This document shows positions 41,324 to 50,159 of a stretch of DNA of 64,000 bases, piece after piece. Below the pieces are notes generated by a model, which searched no databases, was not told the origin of the DNA, and saw only the letters and a program-made list of their open reading frames with translations. Source of the stretch: Mycolicibacterium hodleri. Lineage in GTDB: Bacteria; Actinomycetota; Actinomycetes; Mycobacteriales; Mycobacteriaceae. The stretch is taken from NCBI RefSeq assembly GCF_006439015.1, contig NZ_RCZG01000001.1, positions 682,001 through 746,000 on the forward strand, given 5' to 3'. Numbering within the stretch: position 1 is the stretch's first letter; each line of letters opens with the position of its first letter. A program made the position numbers and the translations under genes.

Positions 41324-42283
41324 GTGTCTCCGCTGTCGCAGGATCGTCGCCATCCCACTCTGTGGGCGATCAGTGACCTTCACATCGGTCATACCGGCAA
41401 CAAGCCCGTCGTCGAATCGCTATATCCGGCGTCCCCGGATGACTGGTTGATCGTTGCGGGCGACGTCGCCGAGCGGACTGACGAGATCCGTTGGTCGCTG
41501 GACCTACTGCGCAAGCGGTTCGCCAAGGTGATCTGGGTGCCGGGCAACCACGAGTTGTGGACCACGGCCAAGGATCCGATGCAAATCTTCGGTCGGTCGC
41601 GGTACGACTACCTGGTCAACATGTGCGACGAGATGGGCATCGTGACCCCCGAGCACCCCTTCCCGGTCTGGAACGAGGAGGGCGGTCCGGCGACGATCGT
41701 CCCGATGTTCCTGCTGTACGACTACTCGTTTCTGCCCGAGGGCACGGCGACGAAGGCCGAGGGTCTCGCGGTCGCACGTGAGCGAAACGTGGTCGGTACC
41801 GATGAGTTCCTGCTGTCCGCCGAGCCGTACGCCACCCGCGATGCGTGGTGCCGCGACCGCGTCAAACTAACCAGGGACAAGCTCGAGGACCTCGACTGGT
41901 TGACGCCTCCGATCCTGGTCAACCACTTCCCGTTGGTACGCGATCCCTGTGACGCTATGTTCTACCCCGAGTTCGCGATGTGGTGCGGCACCACCGCCAC
42001 GAAGGACTGGCACACCCGCTACAACGCGCTCTGCTCGGTCTACGGCCATCTCCACATTCCGCGCACCACGTGGTACGACGGCGTGCGCTTCGAGGAGGTG
42101 TCGGTCGGCTATCCGCGGGAGTGGCGACGCCGCAAGCCGTTTCGGTGGATGCGACAGATTCTGCCGGACCCGAAGTATCCACCGGGCTACCTCAACGAGT
42201 TCGGCGGTCACTTCGAGATCACGCCCGAGATGCGGGCAGGTGCAGAGAAGATGCAGGAGCAGATCAGAAGTAGGCGAGCGTGA
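41324..42283 (+). CDS. Calcineurin-like metallophosphoesterase
   Basis: 319 residues with metallophosphoesterase motifs SDLHIGHTGN, VAGDVAE, GNHELW, NHFPL and YGHLHI. It matches Rv2795c, always next to pptT. In mycobacteria this protein has been connected with PptT as a phosphopantetheine hydrolase that reverses carrier-protein activation; I give this from memory and as probable. The end overlaps pptT by four bases. Confidence 0.87.
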   Translation: MSPLSQDRRHPTLWAISDLHIGHTGNKPVVESLYPASPDDWLIVAGDVAERTDEIRWSLDLLRKRFAKVIWVPGNHELWTTAKDPMQIFGRSRYDYLVNMCDEMGIVTPEHPFPVWNEEGGPATIVPMFLLYDYSFLPEGTATKAEGLAVARERNVVGTDEFLLSAEPYATRDAWCRDRVKLTRDKLEDLDWLTPPILVNHFPLVRDPCDAMFYPEFAMWCGTTATKDWHTRYNALCSVYGHLHIPRTTWYDGVRFEEVSVGYPREWRRRKPFRWMRQILPDPKYPPGYLNEFGGHFEITPEMRAGAEKMQEQIRSRRA

Positions 42284-42945
42284 CGGGCAGACTTCTCTCC
42301 GGCGTGGTTCCCGAGCTGGTGGCATCGGCCGAGTTGTATGGCGATTCGCCCGAACTGGCACCTCTGCCTGAGGAAGAACCGCTGATCGCCCGCTCGGTGG
42401 CCAAGCGGCGCAACGAGTTCATCACCGCCCGTCACTGCGCACGCCAGGCCCTCGGTGAGCTCGGGGTACCGCCCGTACCGATTCTCAAGGGAGACAAGGG
42501 CGAGCCGGTTTGGCCCGAGGGCATCGTCGGCAGCCTGACCCATTGTGAGGGTTTCCGCGGCGCCGTGGTGGGCCACGCCGCTGCAGTGCGTTCCGTCGGT
42601 ATCGACGCCGAACCCCACGCCGAGCTGCCCAAGGGCGTGCTCGACGCAATCAGCCTGCCCGAGGAGCGACGGGAGCTGGCAGCTCGTCTCGGCGGGGCGC
42701 ACTGGGATCGAATCCTGTTCTGTGCCAAGGAAGCAACGTATAAGACGTGGTTTCCGCTGACCCACCGCTGGTTGGGTTTCGAGGACGCCCACATCACGTT
42801 CACCGTCGACGGGTCCGGTGTGGCAGGCGGGTTCGAGTCGCAGATTTTGATCGATCCTCGAGCCGAGTCGGGGCCGCCGCTGACCGCACTGTCGGGCCGC
42901 TGGTCGGTGGACAAGGGCCTGGTGCTGACGGCGATTGTGCTGTGA
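42280..42945 (+). CDS. pptT: 4'-phosphopantetheinyl transferase
   Basis: 221 residues of Sfp type: GIDAEPH holds the magnesium-binding acids, and [13 protein letters not shown] is the second signature. It attaches phosphopantetheine from CoA to the acyl- and peptidyl-carrier domains needed for mycolic acids, lipid virulence factors and siderophores, and is essential in M. tuberculosis (Rv2794c). GTG overlaps the phosphoesterase stop. Confidence 0.95.
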   Translation: MTGRLLSGVVPELVASAELYGDSPELAPLPEEEPLIARSVAKRRNEFITARHCARQALGELGVPPVPILKGDKGEPVWPEGIVGSLTHCEGFRGAVVGHAAAVRSVGIDAEPHAELPKGVLDAISLPEERRELAARLGGAHWDRILFCAKEATYKTWFPLTHRWLGFEDAHITFTVDGSGVAGGFESQILIDPRAESGPPLTALSGRWSVDKGLVLTAIVL

Positions 42946-43862
42946 GCGGTCCGGGGGGGAGAAGAGCAGCGACCGGGGGATCGGTCGAACCGGGACTCGT
43001 CATCGTCGACAAGACGGCGGGGATGACCAGTCACGACGTGGTGGGCCGGTGTCGAAGGATCTTCGGCACTCGCAAGGTGGGACACGCCGGCACGCTGGAT
43101 CCGATGGCCACCGGCGTGCTGGTGGTGGGGATCGAGCGCGCCACGAAGATCCTCGGTCTGCTGACGATGACGGAGAAGTCCTACGCCGCCACCATCCGAT
43201 TGGGGCAGACCACCTCCACGGAGGACGCCGAGGGGGAAGTGCTCGTCACGATGTCGACCGACTGTGTGACCGATGCCGACATCGACGGGGCCGTCGCGGC
43301 ACTGCGGGGCGACATCGAGCAGATCCCGTCGGCCGTGAGTGCCATCAAGGTCGACGGTCAACGGGCCTACAAGTTGGCGCGCGAGGGCAAGACGGTTCAC
43401 CTGGCTAAGCGCCCGGTGCGGATCGCCCGGTTCGACGTCGTCGCCGTCCGTCGCACGGACGTGTTCGTGGACGTTGACGTCGAGGTCGACTGCTCGTCGG
43501 GCACGTACATTCGGGCCCTGGCGCGAGACGTCGGCGACGCCCTCGGCGTCGGCGGCCATCTCACCGCGCTCCGCCGAACCAGAGTTGGCCGATACGGGCT
43601 TGGGGAATCGCGCACTCTAGAGAAGTTGGCGGATGCGCCACAGTTGAGCTACTCCCTGGATGAGGCCTGCCTGCTGGGTTTTCCCCGGCGGGACCTGACA
43701 TCAGAGGAGTCGGAGTCGGCGTCGAACGGACGGGCCTTGACGCCGTGCGGAATCGACGGCGTGTACGCGGCGGTTGCGCCCGACGGTCGGGTGATCGCCC
43801 TACTCGCCGACGACGGGGCTCGCACGACGTCGATCGTCGTCATTCGCCCGTCGACTCTGTAG
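42942..43862 (+). CDS. truB: tRNA pseudouridine-55 synthase
   Basis: 306 residues. The catalytic Asp lies in [14 protein letters not shown], and the family motifs [26 protein letters not shown] and [13 protein letters not shown] follow. A C-terminal PUA-like region ends the protein. GTG overlaps the pptT stop by four bases. The last 23 bases overlap the convergent dioxygenase gene. Confidence 0.95.
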   Translation: MSGPGGRRAATGGSVEPGLVIVDKTAGMTSHDVVGRCRRIFGTRKVGHAGTLDPMATGVLVVGIERATKILGLLTMTEKSYAATIRLGQTTSTEDAEGEVLVTMSTDCVTDADIDGAVAALRGDIEQIPSAVSAIKVDGQRAYKLAREGKTVHLAKRPVRIARFDVVAVRRTDVFVDVDVEVDCSSGTYIRALARDVGDALGVGGHLTALRRTRVGRYGLGESRTLEKLADAPQLSYSLDEACLLGFPRRDLTSEESESASNGRALTPCGIDGVYAAVAPDGRVIALLADDGARTTSIVVIRPSTL

Positions 43863-44829
43863 CCGATAGCGGCCGCCCCGCCCGTCGGTGATGGTCGAGC
43901 AATGCCACGACGAGGACGTGCGGAAAGGTGAGCGCCAGGAGCACTGACACGCCTGTCATCACGACGCCGACGTTGGACCTGTAGGCGAACAACAGCGTAA
44001 GGACGATGAGCGCAGCCGACGTCGGAACTACGGCGCCGCGTGCGAATGCCTTGAGCTGGAGATGAATTGACTCACCAGGGGCCAGCGCGTCCATCAAGCG
44101 ACTGGTGTGGCGCACCGCGTGCCACAGCCCGAAGTACACCCCGAACGCCGCGAACACCGGCACGACGAGGAACAATGCCAGAACGGCGATCAACTCCACG
44201 GCGGCGAGAAGTCGACGACGGGCAACGAGGCGAATCACGGTAGCTCCGCACCAAGCGACTACCGCGCTGATCGCCCAGCTCGTGGGAACCGACGCCACCG
44301 CATCGACCAGAGTCGGTACCAGCGGACGCATCGCGTCTTGGCCTTCGGACGACCACAGCGGCAGCACGACCACGATCGACCCGTGAGCGATCGCCGCCCA
44401 CCATCCGTCGCGCCACTCTGGGATCTGATCGCCACTGCGCTCTTCAGCGTATGTCGTCTCCGCCCAACCGAAGTGGAGTGCGGATGCCAGGAGGAATATG
44501 GCGAAGCTGAAGTCGGGCATCCGCAACAGTGCCAGGGCCGCCGCCGCTGCGATCACGACGTAGACACCGATGACGAGGGCAAGGTGTGCAGGGGTCTGCC
44601 AGCGCCGCGATGCCAGGCCCGGTACCAAATGGTCCATGGCGCCATGGGGGATGCCGATGACGATGCCGGCTGCGGCCACGGCTGGTGAAACCGACTGCAG
44701 CCCAGACCGGTCCGCCAGCGTCCAGCCGATGGCTACTGACACGACGGCCAAGCAGAGGACCGTCACCCGCCGGTCGAGGACCGACCACGCCGGACGTGAG
44801 GAGAGCCGCGCGGCCGCCGTCGCGGTCAC
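43840..44829 (-). CDS. blh: Brp/Blh-family beta-carotene 15,15'-dioxygenase (retinal synthase)
   Basis: 329 residues, highly hydrophobic, with several membrane helices. Four histidines sit where Blh enzymes bind iron: His62 in GIPHGAMDH, His119 in SALHFGWAE, and His237/His241 in GLWHAVRH. Blh cleaves beta-carotene in the middle to give two retinals. It is divergent from a rhodopsin gene across 509 bp, so it most likely supplies the chromophore. GTG 44829 has no good ribosome site. The 3' end runs 23 bases into truB on the other strand. No carotenoid synthesis gene is in the window. The motif set is clear; activity is inferred. Confidence 0.88.
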   Translation of the reverse strand: MTATAAARLSSRPAWSVLDRRVTVLCLAVVSVAIGWTLADRSGLQSVSPAVAAAGIVIGIPHGAMDHLVPGLASRRWQTPAHLALVIGVYVVIAAAAALALLRMPDFSFAIFLLASALHFGWAETTYAEERSGDQIPEWRDGWWAAIAHGSIVVVLPLWSSEGQDAMRPLVPTLVDAVASVPTSWAISAVVAWCGATVIRLVARRRLLAAVELIAVLALFLVVPVFAAFGVYFGLWHAVRHTSRLMDALAPGESIHLQLKAFARGAVVPTSAALIVLTLLFAYRSNVGVVMTGVSVLLALTFPHVLVVALLDHHRRAGRPLSATESTGE

Positions 44830-45338
44830 GTCATCCGCGGATCGGTGTCATGGGTGGTTCGGAACAGCGGGACTGCGCGCACACCGCGAGACTACGCCGC
44901 AGATTCGGCCGCCGGAACCCCTCCGACCAGAGCCAGGGTATTCGTAGCCTCGGCTCATCAAGATTTGAATTCGATTGGTGCACAGATGCTTACCGTTGGC
45001 ACATCGATGCTCGCCCAAATGTGACGAAATGGCGTCACACGTCATCCTTGCGTAATGACTCTCCGGTGTTTTCCGGGTGTACCGTCAATATTGTTGGATC
45101 ATCAGCCACCGTCGGAATCTCCACGCAGTCAAGGGGATAACGACATCCGGAGCAACAGTGGAACTGGTCCGGGACTGATCCCAACGCCGGCCCTTGTCGC
45201 TTCCTGCTCGGAGCCGGATGATTTCGTCGTACTGGATCTCAGTGCGGCGACGTCTGCCCGCACAACTAGCCACCCACCGGACTGTCGCGTTAGAAACACT
45301 GGCGCACAGTCAATTTCATTCTTCTACGAAAGACTGAG
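44830..45338. promoter_or_regulatory. 509-bp divergent control region between blh and the rhodopsin gene
   Basis: No convincing gene lies here. The part from about 44950 to 45120 is noticeably more AT-rich than the surroundings. A perfect inverted repeat GTGACG-N6-CGTCAC lies at 45021-45038 and could be an operator; TTGCGT at 45049 is a possible -35. Short plus-strand open frames are present but look non-coding. Both promoters must lie here; I could not fix their -10 boxes. Confidence 0.5.
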
Positions 45339-46196
45339 ATGATTCCTGAGCAATTGACCAATGGCCAGTACCACACGGTCTACAACCTGTTGTCGCTGGT
45401 GATCGCGGCCCAACTGTTCACCTCGATATACTTGCTGGTCGTCCAGCCACGGGTACTGCCCCGCTACCGGCAGGCGCTGGTGGTCGCTGCCATAGTCTGT
45501 GGCATCGCCGCTTACCACTACTTCCGGATCTTCGATTCGTTCCGCGGGGCGTTCGTGACTGATGCAGTCGGTGGTCAGGGGACGTACACCCAGGCGGCCG
45601 GATCGGCTTTCAACGAGGGCTATCGCTACGTCGACTGGCTGCTGACCGTGCCGTTGCTGCTAGTCGAACTGGTGGTGGTGCTCGCCTTGGCGAAGAAGCT
45701 CCAGACCTCACTGCTGGTGCGACTGATCCCCGCGTCCGCGTTGATGATCGCCCTGGGCTATCCCGGTGAGATCAGCGGAGACAACCTGACGCGCAACGTC
45801 TTCGGCCTGTTGTCGACGATCCCCTTCCTCTACATCCTGTACGTGCTGTTCGTCGAACTGACCCGGTCGCTCGACCGCCAGCCGCCGGCCGTACGCCAGA
45901 CCGTGAGCCGGCTGCGGATCCTGCTCTTCGCGACCTGGGGTGTCTATCCCATCGCCTACCTGCTGCCGCTGTTGGGTCTCGACGGTGCCGACGCGTGGGT
46001 CGGTAAGCAAGCCGGCTACTCGATCGCCGACATACTGGCGAAGGCCCTCTATGGCCTTCTGATCTATCGGATCGCTCGGCTCAAGTCCTTCGCCGACGAT
46101 CCGGCATTCGCCGAAGTCGAGGGCGGGCACGACCAGGCGGTCAGTCACGAGCACCTCGATGAGGGCCAGCCGAAAGCGGCGAAGGTCGGCCGCTAA
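45339..46196 (+). CDS. Microbial rhodopsin, proton-pump type (proteo-/xantho-/actinorhodopsin-like)
   Basis: 285 residues, seven helices (about 15-36, 46-65, 97-118, 122-140, 152-173, 192-212, 226-247). Retinal Schiff-base Lys235 lies in DILAK, with counterion Asp231 four residues before it. Helix C reads RYVDWLLTVP: Arg96, proton acceptor Asp99, Thr103, and donor Glu110, the DTE set of outward proton pumps. His60 matches the proteorhodopsin histidine partner of the acceptor; Leu107 is at the green-tuning position; Gly156 may open a carotenoid-binding window. The C-tail is His/charged. The retinal-making Blh is divergent next door. Proton pumping is inferred from residues, not shown. Confidence 0.93.
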   Translation: MIPEQLTNGQYHTVYNLLSLVIAAQLFTSIYLLVVQPRVLPRYRQALVVAAIVCGIAAYHYFRIFDSFRGAFVTDAVGGQGTYTQAAGSAFNEGYRYVDWLLTVPLLLVELVVVLALAKKLQTSLLVRLIPASALMIALGYPGEISGDNLTRNVFGLLSTIPFLYILYVLFVELTRSLDRQPPAVRQTVSRLRILLFATWGVYPIAYLLPLLGLDGADAWVGKQAGYSIADILAKALYGLLIYRIARLKSFADDPAFAEVEGGHDQAVSHEHLDEGQPKAAKVGR

Positions 46197-46213
46197 CAGT
46201 CGATCGGCTTAGG

Positions 46214-46249
46214 TGGCCGCAGAGTTGCCCCACGGCAATTCTGCGGCCA
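46214..46249 (+). terminator. Hairpin terminator after the rhodopsin gene
   Basis: Arms 46214-46229 and 46234-46249 form a 16-bp stem with one G-T pair and a four-base loop, 18 bases past the rhodopsin stop. Confidence 0.6.
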
Positions 46250-46400
46250 TCGCCGTGTCTGCGGCGATCTACAGACAGGCTGGTATCCGAGTCATCCGTG
46301 CGCGGGAGCTGTGATGTCGGGCCACGAGGTCGGCACCGTGCGACGCACCCAGGCCAGCGCAGTACCGCCGTGCGCCCTCACGATGCTCGCCGCCATCGGT

Positions 46401-47935
46401 TTAGGTGATTGCAGGCCTGGGTGTCGCGGCCCGCACGAGCTGCTCGGCGTAGTCGAACGCCTCCTCGTCGTTCTCAAGCTCGAATTGGCACATCGATGCG
46501 ACTCGCCCACCCCGAAACTCGCACCTGTAGAGCCGCGTCCAGGAGTACTCCTCTCCGTCGTGCCCGCAGGCCTTCCGCTCCTGTCGCACGACGCAGCATG
46601 TAGGCGAAAGCCAGCGCACGGTCGAGAACCACATCCGAACCGACGCGACCATTGCCGCCAACTCTTCAAGGCTGGCACGCGTCTCGGCGGCCGACCGATC
46701 GCCGAACACCGAGCGCGATCGGCTCGTCACGCGGTAATCGGCGGCGGCCACTAGGTCACCGAAGGCCATGTCGAAATCACCCCGGTTGAGGGCGATGACA
46801 ACGTCGGTCGACACCGCGCCGCCACTGGCGAACGCCGCACCCTCACCGGCGTAGTAGCGTTGCTCTAGCTCGCGGTAGGCGCTCTCGAAGTCCCCCCCAT
46901 CGAAGCGCACCTGCTCCACGATCTGGCCATTGTCGTCGACCTCGTTCACATTCAGGTACGTCGCCTCGTAGCCCCCCGGTGTGCAGCCGCGGTATTCGAC
47001 CAACGCCAGACGTTCTCCGCGCACCGCCAACGGAACGATGTCGAGGTCTGGATAGTCGACCAATAACCGGCGTAAGTTGGCGAGCCCCGCTTCCCGGCCG
47101 ATGAACGGCGCTCCGGACATCGCCCGGCGATCGACGATGCGGAACTCTTCGTGCATGAAAGCCAAAGCCGCCGCATCGAACTCGGGTCGACCAACGAGGT
47201 CGCAGACCCGCCGCTCGCGTTGGGTCGCCAGGTTGGACACGGCCAAGCGGCTTGGCTGCGCGGCCACGAGCTCCTCGGCGAACGCGAATGCTTCCTTCTC
47301 GTCTTCAAGGTCGAACTCGCACAGCGACGCGAGTCGCCCGTCTCGGACTTCATCCACATTGACCCGGGTCCACGTGTACTGCTCACCGTCCGCACCGACG
47401 GCCTCGCGCTCCATGCGGATGACGCAGCATGCGGGGGAGAGATAACAAACGGCCGAGGCCCAACTCCTCGAGGACGCGACCATCGCCGCCAGCTCTTGCA
47501 TGCTGGCTCGGAACTCCGCTGCCGACCGATCTCCGAAGACCGAGCGCGATCGGCTAGTGGCGCGGAAATCGGGGGCGGTGAGCTCGTCGAAGACCTTGTC
47601 GAGATCGCCCTGGTTGACGGCGATGAAGTAGTCGGCGGCCAGCACGCCGGCGCCGCGAACGCGGCACCCTCACCGGCGTAGTAGCGCTTCTCGAGCTCAC
47701 GGTAGGCGCCCTCGAAGTCGTCGTCGTCGAAGCGGCCGTGATAACGGATCCGGCCGTCATCGCTGAGTTCGATCACGTTGAGTTGGGCGGTTTCGTTGCC
47801 GGCGTCGTCCGACCAGCGACTCTGCCCCAGCACGAGGCGCTCACCCCGGACGGCCAGCGTGCGCGCCAGTGCGGCGCTCGCCTCAGGAGCTTCTGCGTCG
47901 GCTTCCCGCGTCGACCGGATGCGGCGTATGCGCAC
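46401..47935 (-). pseudogene. Frameshifted and 5'-truncated gene of repeated NTF2/SnoaL-like modules
   Basis: Two overlapping minus-strand frames (46401-47645 and 47646-47935) encode parts of one protein. Residues around SRSRSVFGDRSAAE and RYYAGEGAAFA occur twice, 275 codons apart, so the frame can be followed: one base is missing in the GC run near 47645-47655 relative to the intact copy of the repeat. The upstream frame begins mid-module and is closed by TGA at 47948-47950. Modules of this type, with phrases like AVRGERLALVEYR, occur at the C-terminus of large mycobacterial cyclase/BTAD-ATPase regulators. The downstream 414 residues could still be made from GTG 47645. Sequencing error is possible. 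Confidence 0.65.
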
Positions 47936-47983
47936 TTTTCGGCAACGTCAGGCGCAGTCGACGCCGGCGCCATCGATTCGTGG

Positions 47984-48676
47984 CTAGGCAACCACCCAGA
48001 TCGCTTCTGCCGCAGGGCTTCCCAAGTCTATGGCGGTGGCGGAGTGGTCTGCCCCCTCGATGGCCACCGAGATCATGCCAGCGAAGTCGCGGCGGGCCAG
48101 TACCCGGAGCCGCGAGTCCAGGCTGATGCCGACGCTGTCGAAGTAGCGGAGCATCTCGGGGTCGGCGTCGGAGATGCGCGCCACCGTGCCGGTCTCGCCG
48201 TCCTGACACACCGACAGTTGCCGAGCATCGGGAGTCGGCACCCGCCCGTCCGCCGCAGGGATGGGATCGCCGTGCGGGTCGCGCGTCGGGTATCCGAGCT
48301 TGGCGTCGATGCGATCCAACATCCGGTCGGACACGGCGTGCTCGAGTATCTCGGCTTCGTCGTGCACTTCGTCCCAGCCGTAGCCGAGCTCGCGCACCAG
48401 AAACGTCTCCATCAATCGGTGTCGGCGCACCATCGCGAGCGCAGCGGTCCGGCCCGCGGCGGTCAACGAGACGCCGCCGTACTTCTCGTGGTCGACGAGG
48501 CCTTGGTCGGCCAGCTTGCGGATGGATTCCGAGGCCGTGCTGGCGGAGACGCCGATGCGTTCGGCCAACATCTTGGTGCTGACCTTGTCCACGGACCACT
48601 CCTGCGCGGTCCAGATCACCTTCAGGTAGTCCTGGGCAACCGCGGACAAGTCGCGAGTGCTGTCGTCCGGGCTCAT
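47984..48676 (-). CDS. sirR: DtxR/MntR-family metal-dependent repressor
   Basis: 230 residues: winged helix (about 10-70, recognition helix near SASTASESIRKLADQG), dimer domain with metal-ligand candidates in RRHRLMETFL and DEVHDEAEILEHAVSDRM, and a C-terminal SH3-like (FeoA) domain. It matches Rv2788, a manganese-responsive regulator (MntR) of manganese uptake in M. tuberculosis. The start ATG 48676 is eight bases after a TAAACT -10 box overlapped by an inverted repeat, suggesting autoregulation. Confidence 0.88.
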   Translation of the reverse strand: MSPDDSTRDLSAVAQDYLKVIWTAQEWSVDKVSTKMLAERIGVSASTASESIRKLADQGLVDHEKYGGVSLTAAGRTAALAMVRRHRLMETFLVRELGYGWDEVHDEAEILEHAVSDRMLDRIDAKLGYPTRDPHGDPIPAADGRVPTPDARQLSVCQDGETGTVARISDADPEMLRYFDSVGISLDSRLRVLARRDFAGMISVAIEGADHSATAIDLGSPAAEAIWVVA

Positions 48677-48684
48677 AGCGTGGA

Positions 48685-48690
48685 AGTTTA
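48685..48690 (-). promoter_or_regulatory. -10 box (TAAACT) for sirR
   Basis: Minus-strand TAAACT eight bases before ATG 48676; it overlaps the proposed operator. Confidence 0.45.
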
Positions 48691-48708
48691 GGCAATCCTC
48701 TGCCCAAG
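48687..48708. promoter_or_regulatory. Candidate SirR/MntR operator
   Basis: Imperfect inverted repeat TTTAGGCA-N6-TGCCCAAG: six of eight positions are complementary. It covers the sirR -10 box, as expected for an autorepressor, and lies 37 bases from the ribF promoter. Confidence 0.4.
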
Positions 48709-48744
48709 TGGGCAGCTACCGACCCCGGCGGCTCCGGCGCGTCG

Positions 48745-48750
48745 TAGGCT
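48745..48750 (+). promoter_or_regulatory. -10 box (TAGGCT) for ribF
   Basis: TAGGCT seven bases before GTG 48758, a leaderless start; this leaves no room for an FMN riboswitch. Confidence 0.5.
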
Positions 48751-48757
48751 TGCCTTC

Positions 48758-49744
48758 GTGCAGCGCTGGAGGGGTCAAGACGAGATCCCCACGGACTGGG
48801 GCAGATGTGTCGTCACCATCGGTGTATTCGACGGTGTCCATCGCGGCCACGCCGAACTCATCAACCACGCGGTGAAGGCGGGCCGGTCCCGCGAAGTGCC
48901 AACGGTGTTGATGACGTTCGACCCCCATCCGATGGAAGTGGTCTTTCCCGGTAGCCACCCCGCCCAACTGACCACCCTCACGCGGCGGGCCGAGCTCGTC
49001 GAGGAGATGGGCGTCGACGTCTTCCTCGTCATGCCGTTCACCTCGGACTTCATGAAGCTTCCCCCCGAGCGGTACATCCACGAGCTCCTCGTCGAGCGCC
49101 TGCACGTCGTGGAGGTCGTCGTCGGTGACAACTTCACGTTCGGCAAGAAGGCGGGCGGCAACGTCGCCATGCTGCGCAAGGCAGGGGAGCGGTTCGGCTT
49201 CGCGGTCGAGAGCATGTCGTTGGTATCGGAACACCACATCGAGCAAGACAGGGACCGGACCGTGACCTTCTCGTCGACGTACATCAGATCGTGCGTCGAC
49301 GCAGGTGACGTGGTCGCGGCCTTCGAGGCGCTCGGCAGACCCCACCGCGTCGAGGGCGTGGTGGTGCGCGGTGATGGCCGGGGCAAGGGACTTGGCTTTC
49401 CGACCGCGAACGTCGCACCACCGATGTACTCCGCGATCCCCGCCGATGGCGTCTACGCCGCCTGGTTCACGGTGCTGGGCCACGGCCCCGTGATGGGCAC
49501 GGTCACCCCTGGCGAGCGCTACCAGGCTGCCGTATCGGTCGGTACCAATCCCACCTTCTCGGGGCGGACCCGCACGGTCGAGGCGTTCGTGCTTGACACC
49601 CAGGCCGACCTGTACGGCCAACACGTCGCGGTCGACTTCGTCGCGCGCGTGCGCGGGCAGGAGAAGTTCGGCTCGGTAGACGACCTCGTCGTGGCGATGA
49701 AGAGCGACACCGAGCGCGCCCGCGCGATCCTGTCGGCCCGGTGA
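48758..49744 (+). CDS. ribF: Bifunctional riboflavin kinase/FMN adenylyltransferase
   Basis: 328 residues. The N-terminal FAD-synthetase (nucleotidyltransferase) domain shows GVFDGVHRGHAEL, TFDPHP and FSSTYIRSCV; the C-terminal riboflavin kinase domain has GRGKGLGFPTANV. It makes FMN and FAD from riboflavin. It matches Rv2786c. Confidence 0.95.
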   Translation: MQRWRGQDEIPTDWGRCVVTIGVFDGVHRGHAELINHAVKAGRSREVPTVLMTFDPHPMEVVFPGSHPAQLTTLTRRAELVEEMGVDVFLVMPFTSDFMKLPPERYIHELLVERLHVVEVVVGDNFTFGKKAGGNVAMLRKAGERFGFAVESMSLVSEHHIEQDRDRTVTFSSTYIRSCVDAGDVVAAFEALGRPHRVEGVVVRGDGRGKGLGFPTANVAPPMYSAIPADGVYAAWFTVLGHGPVMGTVTPGERYQAAVSVGTNPTFSGRTRTVEAFVLDTQADLYGQHVAVDFVARVRGQEKFGSVDDLVVAMKSDTERARAILSAR

Positions 49745-49797
49745 CGATGGCGAGCTCCGGCCCCGAGGACGATTCGGTTCGCACGCTGAACCGCTGT

Positions 49798-49803
49798 TAG
49801 ACT
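49798..49803 (+). promoter_or_regulatory. -10 box (TAGACT) for rpsO
   Basis: TAGACT lies 81 bases before ATG 49885, giving a leader of about 75 bases that could hold S15 feedback structure. Confidence 0.4.
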
Positions 49804-49884
49804 CTCCGGCGACCCAGCGTGCGCTGCAGTTCGCGGCGGCCGCGCCTCAGTTGTAATTCGCGAACCCATGGATGGAGTCGTTTC

Positions 49885-50154
49885 ATGTCGCTCACCACCG
49901 AGCAGAAAAAAGAGATCCTCGGCCAGTACGGCCTGCACGAGACGGATACCGGTTCGCCGGAAGCCCAGATCGCGATGCTGACCAAGCGCATCTCCGATTT
50001 GACCGAACACCTCAAGATGCACAAGCACGATCACCACTCGCGTCGCGGACTGCTGCTGCTCGTCGGTCGCCGTCGTCGCCTCCTCAAGTACATCGCCCAG
50101 GTCGACGTGGCGCGCTACCGCTCACTGATCGAGCGCTTGGGCCTGCGCCGCTGA
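49885..50154 (+). CDS. rpsO: 30S ribosomal protein S15
   Basis: 89 residues with the standard S15 sequence ([20 protein letters not shown], then [14 protein letters not shown] and [17 protein letters not shown]). ATG 49885 gives the exact family length. It binds 16S rRNA early in 30S assembly. Confidence 0.97.
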   Translation: MSLTTEQKKEILGQYGLHETDTGSPEAQIAMLTKRISDLTEHLKMHKHDHHSRRGLLLLVGRRRRLLKYIAQVDVARYRSLIERLGLRR

Positions 50155-50159
50155 CCCTG

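Noticed and set aside
45055..45342. 95-codon plus-strand open frame ending on the rhodopsin start (TGA inside ATGA)
   Set aside because: The stop overlaps the rhodopsin ATG as in coupled genes, but the composition is unlike a protein, there is no ribosome site, and the region must hold the rhodopsin promoter.
45339..46196. Halide pump, sodium pump or sensory rhodopsin
   Set aside because: Helix C carries Asp99-Thr103-Glu110, not the TSA/NTQ or NDQ patterns, and no transducer gene is adjacent.
48721..48757. FMN riboswitch before ribF
   Set aside because: The likely -10 box is seven bases from the start codon, leaving no leader.
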